Of a stretch of 64,000 nt of DNA, positions 34,889 through 42,725 are shown piece after piece. The notes beneath the pieces were generated by a model, which did not search any database, was not told the DNA's origin, and was given only the letters and a program-made list of their open reading frames with translations. The stretch comes from Nocardioides sp. Its GTDB lineage: Bacteria; Actinomycetota; Actinomycetes; Propionibacteriales; Nocardioidaceae. Positions within the stretch are counted from its first letter, which is position 1; each line of letters begins with the position of its first letter. Where the stretch lies: the NCBI RefSeq assembly GCF_030150155.1, contig NZ_JASLGR010000034.1, forward strand, positions 173,358-237,357. Reading direction: 5' to 3'. The position numbers were made by a program, and so were the translations under genes.

Positions 34889-35188
34889 TCAGGCCAGGGC
34901 GATCTCGAGCTCGGCGATCTGGCCGGTCTGGGCGACGACCTGGCGGTCGGTCACCTCAGCCTTGGGGGCCAGGGTGCGCAGCGTCCACGAGCCGTCGCCG
35001 GCGAAGAACCGGAAGTGGCCGGTCGCGCTGGTGGGGACCTCAGCAGTGAACTCGCCGGACTTGTCGAGCAGTCGGACGTAGGCACCGCCGACGGGCTCGC
35101 CGCCGCGGGTCACCTGGCCCTGGATGATGGCTTCCTTGGCCACGTCGATGCCGGCCAGGGAGAGGCCGCCGGTGGTAGCGCCGCACAT
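34889..35188 (-). CDS. DUF1416 protein (SseC-like)
   Basis: A 99-residue protein starting MCGATTGGLSLAG, the signature of DUF1416/SseC proteins that accompany actinobacterial thiosulfate sulfurtransferases. The rest reads as a small beta domain (GQVTRGGEPVGGAYVRLLD). ATG 35188 lies one base after the sulfurtransferase stop, so the two are co-translated. Function is unknown; the conserved N-terminal Cys could accept sulfur from the partner, which is inference. The longer frame from 35230 overlaps the sulfurtransferase and is not used. Confidence 0.85.
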   Translation of the reverse strand: MCGATTGGLSLAGIDVAKEAIIQGQVTRGGEPVGGAYVRLLDKSGEFTAEVPTSATGHFRFFAGDGSWTLRTLAPKAEVTDRQVVAQTGQIAELEIALA

Positions 35189-35189
35189 G

Positions 35190-36038
35190 TCAGGCCTCCC
35201 CGGGCTCGTCGCCCAGAGCGATCGGAACACCGACGAGGGAGCCGTACTCGGTCCACGAGCCGTCGTAGTTCTTCACGTTCTTCTTGCCGAGCAGCTCGCT
35301 CAGGACGAACCAGGTCAGCGACGAGCGCTCACCGATGCGGCACAGCGCGATGGTGTCCTTGTTCTCGTCGAAGCCGACCTCGTTGTAGAGCGCGGCCAGG
35401 TCGGCGTCGGACTTGAAGGTGCCGTCGTCGTTGGCGTTCTTGGACCACGGCACGTTGACCGAGGTCGGGATGTGGCCGGCACGCTGCGACTGCTCCTGCG
35501 GCAGGTGGGCCGGGGCGAGCAGGCGACCGGCGTACTCGTCGGGGCTGCGCACGTCGACGAGGTTCTGGGTGCCGATCGCGGCGACGACATCGTCACGGAA
35601 GGCGCGGATCGAGTGGTCCTGCTCCGTGGCGACGTACGTCGTCGCGGGGCGCTCGACCGGCTCGTCGGTCAGCTCGCGGGAGTCGAGCTCCCACTTCTTG
35701 CGGCCACCGTCGAGGAGCTTGACGTCGGTGTGGCCGTAGAGCTTGAAGTACCAGAACGCGTAGGCGGCGAACCAGTTGTTGTTGCCGCCGTACAGCACGA
35801 CGGTGTCGTCGTTGGCGACACCCTTGGCCGAGAGAAGCGCCTCGAACTGAGCCTTGTTCAGGAAGTCGCGACGGACCTGGTCCTGGAGGTCGGTGGTCCA
35901 GTCGAGCTTGATCGCGCCCTTGATGTGGCCCTTGTCGTAGGCGGCGGTGTCCTCGTCGACCTCGATCAGGACGAGCTTGTCGGCGCCGAGGTTCTCTTCC
36001 ACCCACTGGGCGGAGACGAGCGAGTTCTCGCGGGTCAT
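35190..36038 (-). CDS. Thiosulfate / 3-mercaptopyruvate sulfurtransferase
   Basis: A 282-residue tandem rhodanese. The N-terminal inactive domain ends near DGGRKKWELD. The C-terminal domain has DVRSPDEYAG and the active-site loop ALCRIGERSS with the persulfide Cys. It would move sulfane sulfur from thiosulfate or mercaptopyruvate to thiol acceptors in the cytosol. It follows the DUF4395 gene after 43 bp and precedes DUF1416 by one base, the same order as the mycobacterial cysA2-sseC2 unit. A Cys-containing leader peptide upstream points to cysteine control. Confidence 0.9.
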   Translation of the reverse strand: MTRENSLVSAQWVEENLGADKLVLIEVDEDTAAYDKGHIKGAIKLDWTTDLQDQVRRDFLNKAQFEALLSAKGVANDDTVVLYGGNNNWFAAYAFWYFKLYGHTDVKLLDGGRKKWELDSRELTDEPVERPATTYVATEQDHSIRAFRDDVVAAIGTQNLVDVRSPDEYAGRLLAPAHLPQEQSQRAGHIPTSVNVPWSKNANDDGTFKSDADLAALYNEVGFDENKDTIALCRIGERSSLTWFVLSELLGKKNVKNYDGSWTEYGSLVGVPIALGDEPGEA

Positions 36039-36081
36039 GTTGTTTCTCTTTCTTGGGGAGGCTGGTGTGGGTGAAGCAGAG

Positions 36082-36552
36082 TCAGTTGCCGGCCGGAGCC
36101 AGACGACGGAGCAGCAGGTAGACCTCGCAGCCGAGGCAGAACCTGAAGAACGCGTTGAGCGTGGCCGCGACGACGGCGAAACCGAGTGCGATCACAGCGA
36201 GCGTGGGTACGTCGGCCAGCAGGCCGATCAGGGCCACCGCGGTGAAGATCGCGCCGACCGCCTGGGCGAAGCGCGGCGGGGCCGGGTCCTCCAGGTGGTC
36301 CGGGGCGCTCAGCCGCGGCCGGATGAACCGGCGGAAGACGGCCGCGTGCGGGGTCTTGGTGACCCCGGCGACCGCGCCGTACGCGAAGAGCGCGAACTGG
36401 ATCGCCGTCAGGACGATCGCGATCGGCGAGCCCACCGTGATCAGCGCCAGCACCAGGACGACCAGCGTCACCGCAGCGTTGAACTGCGGTGCGCGCGGGT
36501 CGATACCCGTGCCGACGGCGCCGGTGGGCGCGGCCTGAGTGGCAGTGGACAT
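36082..36552 (-). CDS. DUF4395 membrane protein
   Basis: A 156-residue protein with four hydrophobic segments. The C-terminal signature FFRFCLGCEVYLLLRRL carries a CX2C pair at the membrane edge. DUF4395 proteins regularly precede thiosulfate sulfurtransferases in actinobacteria and may handle a sulfur compound or a thiol redox step at the membrane. ATG 36552 has AGGAAG just upstream and is preferred to the frame start at 36597. It is the first gene after the leader peptide. Confidence 0.82.
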   Translation of the reverse strand: MSTATQAAPTGAVGTGIDPRAPQFNAAVTLVVLVLALITVGSPIAIVLTAIQFALFAYGAVAGVTKTPHAAVFRRFIRPRLSAPDHLEDPAPPRFAQAVGAIFTAVALIGLLADVPTLAVIALGFAVVAATLNAFFRFCLGCEVYLLLRRLAPAGN

Positions 36553-36649
36553 GAGCTTCCTTCTGACATCGGTGACTGAGGGGCTGGGTCGCGTCACGCC
36601 CTGATCGTTGGATCAACGGATCGTCGGGGCGCGGGACCGGCGGGGGCCG

Positions 36650-36730
36650 TCAGGCCGACATTCGACACAGTGCCGAGCGCGTGCGGCAGTGGTCCACTGC
36701 GCGGCGCTTGGTCAGCATGGTCGAGGGCAT
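36650..36730 (-). CDS. Cysteine-containing leader peptide of the sulfurtransferase operon
   Basis: A 26-residue leaderless short ORF, too short for most gene finders. ATG 36730 follows TACCGT after 6 nt. The core RRAVDHCRTRSALCR carries two Cys codons near the 3' end and resembles the putative leader peptides upstream of sulfur genes in other actinobacteria. The homologous mycobacterial operon is controlled by cysteine-dependent attenuation through such an ORF. It lies about 98 nt before DUF4395. The Cys codons are not adjacent, unlike the polycysteine runs known elsewhere. Confidence 0.7.
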   Translation of the reverse strand: MPSTMLTKRRAVDHCRTRSALCRMSA

Positions 36731-36736
36731 GGCACA

Positions 36737-36742
36737 ACGGTA
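36737..36742 (-). promoter_or_regulatory. -10 element of the leader peptide
   Basis: TACCGT on the minus strand (36742-36737), 6 nt before the ATG at 36730. It defines a promoter separate from the thioredoxin gene upstream. Confidence 0.5.
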
Positions 36743-36820
36743 GGGCGGCACGACCAGCGCACCAAACCAGGATCTCAGAATGTGAAACAGGGTCCGAAAT
36801 GTGAGATAGGCGGGGCCGGC

Positions 36821-37291
36821 TCAGAGCTCGGCCAGCGCCGCCAGCACCTGGTCCTTACGCGGGGCGCCCGACGCGCGGGCGATCTCGCGGCCCGTACCGT
36901 CGAGGATGATCGTGGTCGGCGTACGGAGGATGTTGAGCTCACGCACCAGGGCGAGCTCGGCCTCGGCATCGACGTCGTGGTGCACGACGCCCGGTTCCGT
37001 GGTGGCGACGTCGCCGAGGATGACCCGCGTCGTACGGCACGGCGCACAGAACGCCGAGGAGAACTGCACCAGCGTCGCCCGCTCCCCCAGCTCCAGGCCG
37101 TGCCAGGTCCCGGGAACAGCGACGGCCGAGGCCTCCGAAGAGACCTCGGCCATCATCGCCGCGCGCGGCGCGTCGGGCGTCGTGTCGGGTGACGTCGTGG
37201 CGCGGGTGCGGAACCGCCCGTCGGTGACCTTCCGGTACAGACCGAAGGCCACTCCGACGACGACGGCGCCTACGGCGACCCACACACCCAT
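36821..37291 (-). CDS. Membrane-anchored thioredoxin-like protein
   Basis: A 156-residue protein with one N-terminal membrane helix (about 2-18), a linker, and a thioredoxin fold with active site CAPC followed by RTTRVILGDV and the cis-Pro loop ILRTPTTIIL. It probably reduces or transfers disulfides outside or at the membrane. It lies 90 bp upstream of the leader peptide in the same orientation, and similar thioredoxins are part of the homologous operon elsewhere. Start is ATG 37291 or the codon before. Confidence 0.82.
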   Translation of the reverse strand: MGVWVAVGAVVVGVAFGLYRKVTDGRFRTRATTSPDTTPDAPRAAMMAEVSSEASAVAVPGTWHGLELGERATLVQFSSAFCAPCRTTRVILGDVATTEPGVVHHDVDAEAELALVRELNILRTPTTIILDGTGREIARASGAPRKDQVLAALAEL

Positions 37292-37355
37292 CACGTGGAG
37301 GTCAACGCAGACGCCGCCGTCAGGATTCCGTCACCGAACCCTCACTCCGCTCCGT

Positions 37356-38105
37356 TCAGAGCAGGCCACCACCGAGAAGACCGGTGAAGAGGCTGATCAC
37401 CGTGGTCGGGTTGAGCACGCTGGACAGGTCGCTGGTGCCGAAGACCGCGACCAGCTGGCTCGGGTTGAGCAGGCTGGTGAGCAGCGCGATGACCTGGCTC
37501 ACCAGACCGGTGAGCGTGGAGGTCAGCGTCGCCGGGTTGAGCAGGCTGGTCAGGGTCGCCGGGTTCAGCAGGCTGGTCAGCGTGGTCGGGCTGAGCAGCG
37601 CCGTCAGCGAGGACAGACCCGAGCCGCCGAGGAGGTTGGTCAGGGTGGTGAGGTCGAAGCCGCTCGTGTTCGTCGTCGTGGTCGTGGTGGTCGTCGTCGT
37701 GGTCGCGGGCTTGATCGAGGCCTGGCAGGCGGCGGCGTTGCGGGCCGCGGTGGCCGACGCGGCGGCAGCACGGTTGGCGGCACGACGGGCGGCCGACGCC
37801 TTGCGCTTCGCCTTGGAGAGCTTCGACTTGTTCGCCTTGGTGTGGTGCTTCGTGTACGCCCGCTTGGCCTTGGTGACCTTGCCGGTGGCGACCTTGAGCG
37901 CCCGGCTCTTCTGGAGGTCGGCGGTGTGGGCGGCCTGCGCCGTACGCACCTGGGCGGTGCAACTGGTCGTGGCGGCCTCGGCCGTGCCGGCCGTCGCCGT
38001 GGCCATCGCGCCGGTGGCGAGGACGACCCCGACCACTCCGCCGACGATGCGCTTCCACGCCCCCGAGGTGGGGCTGACCTGCTGGATTCCGGTGTTTCCG
38101 TTCAT
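37356..38105 (-). CDS. Secreted low-complexity repeat protein
   Basis: A 249-residue secreted protein. A signal peptide ends near TAEAA at about residue 43. The next 90 residues are Ala, Lys and Arg rich, suggesting a basic helix or coiled coil with three Cys in total. Then comes a run of 11 Thr. The last 115 residues are hydrophobic with repeats of the form SLLNPATLT, including two exact tandem copies. ATG 38105 has AGAGGGAG upstream. No family is recognised; it looks like a wall-associated structural protein. Confidence 0.65.
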   Translation of the reverse strand: MNGNTGIQQVSPTSGAWKRIVGGVVGVVLATGAMATATAGTAEAATTSCTAQVRTAQAAHTADLQKSRALKVATGKVTKAKRAYTKHHTKANKSKLSKAKRKASAARRAANRAAAASATAARNAAACQASIKPATTTTTTTTTTTNTSGFDLTTLTNLLGGSGLSSLTALLSPTTLTSLLNPATLTSLLNPATLTSTLTGLVSQVIALLTSLLNPSQLVAVFGTSDLSSVLNPTTVISLFTGLLGGGLL

Positions 38106-38251
38106 GACTGTGCTCCCTCTGACTGACACTTCGGATGGTGGGGTGTTGCTGATGTCAGTCCCAACGAGGGCTCGCCACGGCGGGTTCTGGGGCTTAGGTC
38201 CCGATTCGGTCCCGACTGGGGTCCCGTTTCTGTCCCCCTGCTTCGAGCGGT

Positions 38252-38278
38252 GTAACAAGTCTGTTTCCAGGGCGTCAC
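38252..38278 (-). promoter_or_regulatory. Candidate GlnR box
   Basis: On the minus strand the sequence reads GTGAC, six bases, GAAAC, six bases, GTTAC. This matches the a-b-a order and 6-nt spacing of the Streptomyces GlnR site. A weak fourth half-site (CGAAG) follows after six more bases. It lies 118 bp before glnR and about 150 bp before the secreted protein gene on the other strand. Confidence 0.55.
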
Positions 38279-38395
38279 ATGCCGTCGAAGGCCTTCCCTT
38301 GTGACCACGGTGTTTCGCTACAGTGGCTGAAAGATCACCACACCGAGGCCCAGCGTTGCGTCTTGGTGCTCCTCAATGGCACTGGAGGTAACGCC

Positions 38396-39139
38396 ATGAG
38401 CACCCTGCTTCTGCTGACCAGCGCACTACAGCCCTCGGCCGAGGTGCTGCCCGGTCTGGCGCTGCTCGGGCACACGGTCCGGATCCTCCCCGCCGAGGGC
38501 TCGGCACTCCTCGAGGCACCCGACTCCGACCTCCTCCTGGTCGACGGTCGACAGGACCTCGCGCACGCTCGCGACCTGTGTCGCCTCATCCGTACGACGG
38601 GCACGGACGTCCCCGTCATCCTGATCGCCACCGAGGGCGGGCTCTCCGTCGTCACCCACGACTGGGGCATGGACGACGTCGTGCTCCACACCTGCGGCCC
38701 GGCCGAGCTCGAGGCCCGGATCAAGCTCGCGATCGGCCGGCTCGCCGCCGAGCGCGAGGCCGCCGATCCCGAGGCCCACGTGATCCGCTCGGGGGAGGTC
38801 GTCGTCGACGACGCCACCTACACCGCCAAGGTCGGCGGTCGGCCCCTCGACCTGACGTTCAAGGAGTTCGAGCTCCTCAAGTTCCTGGCCCAGCACCCCG
38901 GCCGCGTCTTCTCCCGCCAGCAGCTGCTCCAGGAGGTCTGGGGCTACGACTACTTCGGCGGCACCCGCACCGTCGACGTCCACGTCCGCCGCCTGCGCGC
39001 CAAGCTCGGCCCCGAGAACGAGACCCTGATCGGCACCGTCCGCAACGTCGGCTACCGCTTCGTGCTGCCGACGAAGGGCGCCGAGGCCGCCGCTGATGCG
39101 GCCCGGGTGGCCTCGCCGCGGGAGAACGAGTCGGTCTAG
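38396..39139 (+). CDS. glnR: Nitrogen regulator GlnR (OmpR-type orphan response regulator)
   Basis: A 247-residue regulator. The N-terminal STLLLLTSALQPSAEVLPGL closely follows actinobacterial GlnR, and the receiver-like domain lacks a normal phosphorylation pocket. The C-terminal winged helix has LTFKEFELLKFL, FSRQQLLQEVWGYDYFGGTRTVDVHVRRLR. GlnR controls ammonium and nitrogen assimilation genes. ATG 38396 has a GGAGGT ribosome site 6 nt upstream and is preferred to the frame start at 38279. A candidate GlnR box upstream suggests autoregulation. mshD follows, as in other actinobacteria. Confidence 0.88.
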   Translation: MSTLLLLTSALQPSAEVLPGLALLGHTVRILPAEGSALLEAPDSDLLLVDGRQDLAHARDLCRLIRTTGTDVPVILIATEGGLSVVTHDWGMDDVVLHTCGPAELEARIKLAIGRLAAEREAADPEAHVIRSGEVVVDDATYTAKVGGRPLDLTFKEFELLKFLAQHPGRVFSRQQLLQEVWGYDYFGGTRTVDVHVRRLRAKLGPENETLIGTVRNVGYRFVLPTKGAEAAADAARVASPRENESV

Positions 39140-39249
39140 CCGACTTCCGGGTTCACCACCGCCGAGATCCGGGTTCACCACCGGCGAGATCCGGGTTCGC
39201 CACCGGCGAGATCCGGGTTCGCCACCGGCGAGATCCGGGTTCACCACTA
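39140..39249 (+). repeat. 22-bp tandem repeat array B
   Basis: Five exact-length 22-bp units starting at the base after the glnR stop codon. Units read CCGAGATCCGGGTTCACCACCG with small changes. Internal TCGCCACCGGCGA strings can form short hairpins. They face the inverted array at 39353 across a 103-bp unique spacer. Confidence 0.9.
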
Positions 39250-39352
39250 GCCAGTCCGTTCCTGCGCGCTTGAGCAGCAACACGCCGACTCCACCGGCGT
39301 GTCCCCCAGATCGAGCGCTGGAACCGGATCGGCCCGCGGCCCGACGTACGAC

Positions 39353-39440
39353 TGTGGTGAACCCGGAACTCGACCGTGGCGAACCCGGAACTCGCCGGTG
39401 GCGAACCCGGAACTCGAGCGTGGTGAACCCGGAAGTCGGC
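39353..39440 (-). repeat. 22-bp tandem repeat array C (inverted relative to B)
   Basis: Four 22-bp units in the opposite orientation to array B (core GGTGGTGAACCCGGAACTCG), ending 19 bp before mshD. Together B and C form a large interrupted inverted repeat between glnR and mshD. Confidence 0.88.
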
Positions 39441-39459
39441 GGGTGGGGACAATGGGGGC

Positions 39460-40317
39460 ATGAGCCTCAGCCCGGAGACCTCCGCTGCCCTGCTCGCCCT
39501 CGCCGACGCCGCCGCGACGGCCGACGGCGTGGCGCCGCTCGACGAGGCGACCGTGCTGGCCGTCCAGCACCGCCCCGACACGCTGTGGGCCGACGTACGC
39601 CCTCAGGGGTTCGCGCTGCGCAACGGCGCCGAGCTCTCCGTCGTCGTGGCCCCCGAGGCACGCGGCAACGGGCTCGGCAGCATGCTGATGGCCTCGGCCC
39701 TGGAGCAGGCGGCGATCGCCGGGATCACCGACCTGACCGCCTGGATGCACGGGGACTCCCCCGCCGCCCGGGCGCTGGCGGCCCGCGCCGGGTTCGGCGC
39801 CGAGCGGGAGCTGTGGGTGATGCGCCGCGACACCGCGGCCGCCGGGGCGCTCCCGGTGGTCGACGTACCGGCTGAGATCGCGCTGCGAGGGTTCCGGCCC
39901 GGCGATGAGGACGAGCTGCTCCGGGTCAACGCCGCGGCGTTCTCATGGCACCCCGAGCAGGGGGCGATGGACGCCGAGAACCTGCGCGAGCGGATGGCGC
40001 AGCCCTGGTTCACCCCGGCGGACCTGATCGAGGCGTGGGAGGGCGAGCGGCTGCTCGGCTTCCACTGGACCAAGCAGCACAGCGCGACGCTCGGCGAGAT
40101 CTACGTGGTCGGGGTCGACCCGGCGGCCCAGGGGCGCGGGCTGGGCAGGCTGCTCACCATCGCCGGGCTGCGGCACATGGCGGACCTGCCCGAGGTCCAC
40201 CTGTACGTCGAGAGCGACAACGCTCCAGCAGTGGGACTCTACGAATCCCTCGGGTTCACGCACACCGCGATGGACACCCACGTCCAGTTCGCACGTTATC
40301 CACAGGCTGCGTCGTAG
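39460..40317 (+). CDS. mshD: Mycothiol synthase
   Basis: A 285-residue protein with two GNAT acetyltransferase domains. It acetylates Cys-GlcN-Ins in the last step of mycothiol synthesis. Acetyl-CoA motifs are ARGNGLGSMLM in the first half and AAQGRGLGRLLTIAGL in the second, and the late NAPAVGLYESLGFTH block is typical of the active domain. ATG 39460 is preceded by GACAAT after 6 nt, a degenerate leaderless -10. Position after glnR is conserved in the phylum. Confidence 0.9.
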   Translation: MSLSPETSAALLALADAAATADGVAPLDEATVLAVQHRPDTLWADVRPQGFALRNGAELSVVVAPEARGNGLGSMLMASALEQAAIAGITDLTAWMHGDSPAARALAARAGFGAERELWVMRRDTAAAGALPVVDVPAEIALRGFRPGDEDELLRVNAAAFSWHPEQGAMDAENLRERMAQPWFTPADLIEAWEGERLLGFHWTKQHSATLGEIYVVGVDPAAQGRGLGRLLTIAGLRHMADLPEVHLYVESDNAPAVGLYESLGFTHTAMDTHVQFARYPQAAS

Positions 40318-40398
40318 GGGCCGACGCGGAGCGTCGATCGCGGGTACCTTCGCCGCAGTGATGGCGGGGGCTTTACGCCCATACGAAGGTGAGGCACG

Positions 40399-40752
40399 AT
40401 GAGTGACGTGATGAGCTGGCTGCAGCTGGCGGTGATGGCGGCGGCCATCTCCGGCGTGACGATCGCGTCGGTGGTGGGCGCTCTGGTCGCGCTCGCCCGC
40501 CGGGCCTGGCGGCGGATCGACGCCGAGCTGGACGAGCGGATCGAGGGCGTCGCCGTGCGCGTCGTCGAACGCGTGACGGGTCCGCGCTTCGACGCGATCG
40601 ACACCCGCTTCGACGTGATCGAGACCCGGCTCGACCGCGTCGAGAACCGACTCGACGGCGTGGAGTCGCGCCTGGACCGCGTCGACCCGCGTCTGGACCA
40701 CCTCGAAGGCGACATGACGATCGTGAAGAAGCGCTTGCTCGGCGTCGCCTGA
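40399..40752 (+). CDS. Membrane-anchored heptad coiled-coil protein
   Basis: A 117-residue protein with one membrane helix near 8-33 and a charged cytosolic tail. From about residue 62 it repeats every seven residues in units like RLDRVEN, forming a coiled coil of about six heptads. The repeats are also near-repeats at the DNA level (21-bp period, 40585-40720). A GGTGAGG ribosome site precedes ATG 40399. No family function is known. Confidence 0.65.
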   Translation: MSDVMSWLQLAVMAAAISGVTIASVVGALVALARRAWRRIDAELDERIEGVAVRVVERVTGPRFDAIDTRFDVIETRLDRVENRLDGVESRLDRVDPRLDHLEGDMTIVKKRLLGVA

Positions 40753-40807
40753 GCCCCCACCCGCGCGCGAAGTCCCGCACCGACGAGCACCGCCCTAGAA
40801 TCACGAC

Positions 40808-41320
40808 GTGGCTTTCCAGATCCCCGACAACCTTCACCCCGACTGCGGCCCCGTTGCGTGGCTGCTGGGCACGTGGCGCGGCAACGGCCACGGGGACTAC
40901 CCGACGATCTCGCCCTTCGAGTACGGCGAGGAGCTGATCTTCACCCACGACGGTCGGCCGTTCTTCCACTACATGTCGCGGACGTGGATCGTCGATCCCG
41001 AGACCAAGGAGAAGGTCCGCGAGGCGCACCTCGAGACCGGCTTCCTGCGCTGCTCGCCGGGCAAGGAGGCGGGCACGTCGGCCGTCGAGCTGGTCCTGAC
41101 GCACAACACCGGCATCATCGAGATCTGGTACGGCCTGGCGGCCGGCGGCAAGCTCGAGCTGCACACCGCCGGCGTCGCCCACACCGAGACCGCCAAGGAG
41201 GTCGTCTCCGGCAAGCGGATCTACGGCAACGTCGAGGGCGACCTGCTCTACGCCTACGACATGGAGGCCGCCGGCCAGCCGCTCCAGCCCCACCTGTGGG
41301 CCAGGCTGAAGCGCGCCTGA
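40808..41320 (+). CDS. FABP-like nitrobindin-family heme protein
   Basis: A 170-residue beta-barrel protein of the THAP4/nitrobindin-like family. The N-terminal GTWRGNGHGDYPTI motif (21-34) and the C-terminal HLWARLKR with the probable heme-ligand His162 are both present. Family members bind ferric heme and can isomerise peroxynitrite. GTG 40808 follows TAGAAT (40796-40801) after 6 nt. The nur gene begins 2 nt after its stop, so they form an operon with ygfZ. Confidence 0.87.
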   Translation: MAFQIPDNLHPDCGPVAWLLGTWRGNGHGDYPTISPFEYGEELIFTHDGRPFFHYMSRTWIVDPETKEKVREAHLETGFLRCSPGKEAGTSAVELVLTHNTGIIEIWYGLAAGGKLELHTAGVAHTETAKEVVSGKRIYGNVEGDLLYAYDMEAAGQPLQPHLWARLKRA

Positions 41321-41321
41321 C

Positions 41322-41771
41322 ATGACGTCCGGGGACTGGCGCGAAGAACTGCGTGCGAAGGGGTATCGGCTCACGCCTCAGCGTGAGCTGATCCTCGCCG
41401 CCGTCGACCGGCTCGGTCACGGCACGCCCGACGAGATCTTCGCCGAGGTCTCCACCACCGCGTCGGCGATCAACATCTCCACGGTCTACCGGACCTTGGA
41501 GGTGCTCGAGGAGCTGGGCCTGGTGCGCCACCTGCACCTGAGCGACCGGGCGCCGACGTACCACTCGGTGACCGGCGGCCCGGTCCACTTCCACCTGCTG
41601 TGCCGGAATTGCGGGCAGGTGATCTCCGTTGATGCCGAGAAGGCCGCCGAGTTCGCCGCGATGCTGAGCGAGGGGTTCGGGTTCACCGCCGACGTGGCGC
41701 ACCTGACCATCTTCGGCGCCCACGACCACTGCCCCGAGGAGTCGCACGATCATGGCCACCACCATCACTAG
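41322..41771 (+). CDS. nur: Fur-family regulator, Nur-like
   Basis: A 149-residue Fur-family repressor. The N-terminal winged helix has RLTPQRELILAAVD and INISTVYRTLEVLEELGL, very close to Streptomyces Nur, the nickel-responsive regulator. The dimer domain keeps one CX2C (CRNC, 94-97), but the second zinc pair is reduced to one Cys (Cys137). It ends in a metal-binding HDHGHHHH tail. Its last 20 bases overlap ygfZ. Nickel sensing is inferred; Fur or Zur roles are possible. Confidence 0.7.
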   Translation: MTSGDWREELRAKGYRLTPQRELILAAVDRLGHGTPDEIFAEVSTTASAINISTVYRTLEVLEELGLVRHLHLSDRAPTYHSVTGGPVHFHLLCRNCGQVISVDAEKAAEFAAMLSEGFGFTADVAHLTIFGAHDHCPEESHDHGHHHH

Positions 41772-42717
41772 CCCGCTGCTGAGCCTGCCCGGCGCCGTCG
41801 CCGCGGACGGGGTCGACGCCGCGGTCGCCGCGCACTACGGCTCGTTCAACACCGAGCAGCGCACGCTGGTCGCCGGCGAGGGCTTCGTGGACCTGTCCCA
41901 CCGCGACGTCTTCACCGTCGCCGGTCCCGACCGGCTCACCTGGCTGCACTCCCTCACCTCGCAGGCCTTCGAGGGCCTGGAGCCGGGCGTGTGGACGGCC
42001 GCCCTGATCCTCTCCCCCACCGGCCACGTGGAGCACTTCTTCTCCGGCGTCGACGACGGCGAGTCGTTCACCGCCTGGACCGAGCCCGGCCGGGGCGAGG
42101 CACTGACCACGTTCCTGGAGCGGATGAAGTTCTGGAGCGACGTCACGATCACCGCCGCCCCGGAGACCGCCGTGGTGTGGCGAGCCGACGGCAGCACGCT
42201 GTTCGTGCCCCGCGCCGACCTGACCTCGCTGCCGGCCGCCCTCGGGCCGGCTGCCGGCCTGTGGGCGTACGACGCTCTCCGGATCGAACGGGGCGAGCCG
42301 CGCTTCGGCGTCGACACCGATGACAAGACGATTCCGAACGAGGTGGGCTGGCTGCCCGGCGGCCCCGTCACGGCCGTGCACCTGGACAAGGGCTGCTACC
42401 GGGGCCAGGAGACCGTCTCCCGGGTACACACCCTGGGTCGGCCGCCGCGCCGCCTGACGCTGCTCCACCTCGACGGCACCGAGAACCGGCTCCCCGCCGC
42501 AGGCTCGCCGATCACGCCGGCCGGTGCCGACGCGGACGCCCGGCCCGTCGGGATGGTGGGCTCCTCGGCCCGCCACCACGAGCTCGGACCGATCGCACTG
42601 GCCCTGGTCAAGCGCAACGTCGACCCCGGCGCCGCCCTCCAGGTCGACGGCATGCCGGCGGCCCAGGAGGTTATCGTCGACCCCGAGGTCGGGCTGCACG
42701 TCCGGCCGCTGCGCTGA
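41752..42717 (+). CDS. ygfZ: Folate-binding protein YgfZ (iron-sulfur/repair-type)
   Basis: A 321-residue GcvT-like protein with the YgfZ signature KGCYRGQE near residue 214. It aids maturation or repair of some iron-sulfur enzymes with tetrahydrofolate. ATG 41752 lies inside the end of nur, a 20-base overlap, so translation is coupled. The pairing of nur and ygfZ is common in actinobacteria. Confidence 0.87.
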   Translation: MATTITSPLLSLPGAVAADGVDAAVAAHYGSFNTEQRTLVAGEGFVDLSHRDVFTVAGPDRLTWLHSLTSQAFEGLEPGVWTAALILSPTGHVEHFFSGVDDGESFTAWTEPGRGEALTTFLERMKFWSDVTITAAPETAVVWRADGSTLFVPRADLTSLPAALGPAAGLWAYDALRIERGEPRFGVDTDDKTIPNEVGWLPGGPVTAVHLDKGCYRGQETVSRVHTLGRPPRRLTLLHLDGTENRLPAAGSPITPAGADADARPVGMVGSSARHHELGPIALALVKRNVDPGAALQVDGMPAAQEVIVDPEVGLHVRPLR

Positions 42718-42725
42718 CGAGGCCG

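Noticed and set aside
38426..39283. Minus-strand frame with NPDLAGGEPGSRRW-like repeats
   Set aside because: The peptide repeat is only the translation of the 22-bp intergenic DNA repeat and the shadow of glnR.
39140..39440. CRISPR array
   Set aside because: The 22-bp units are directly adjacent with no unique spacers, and no cas genes are in the window.
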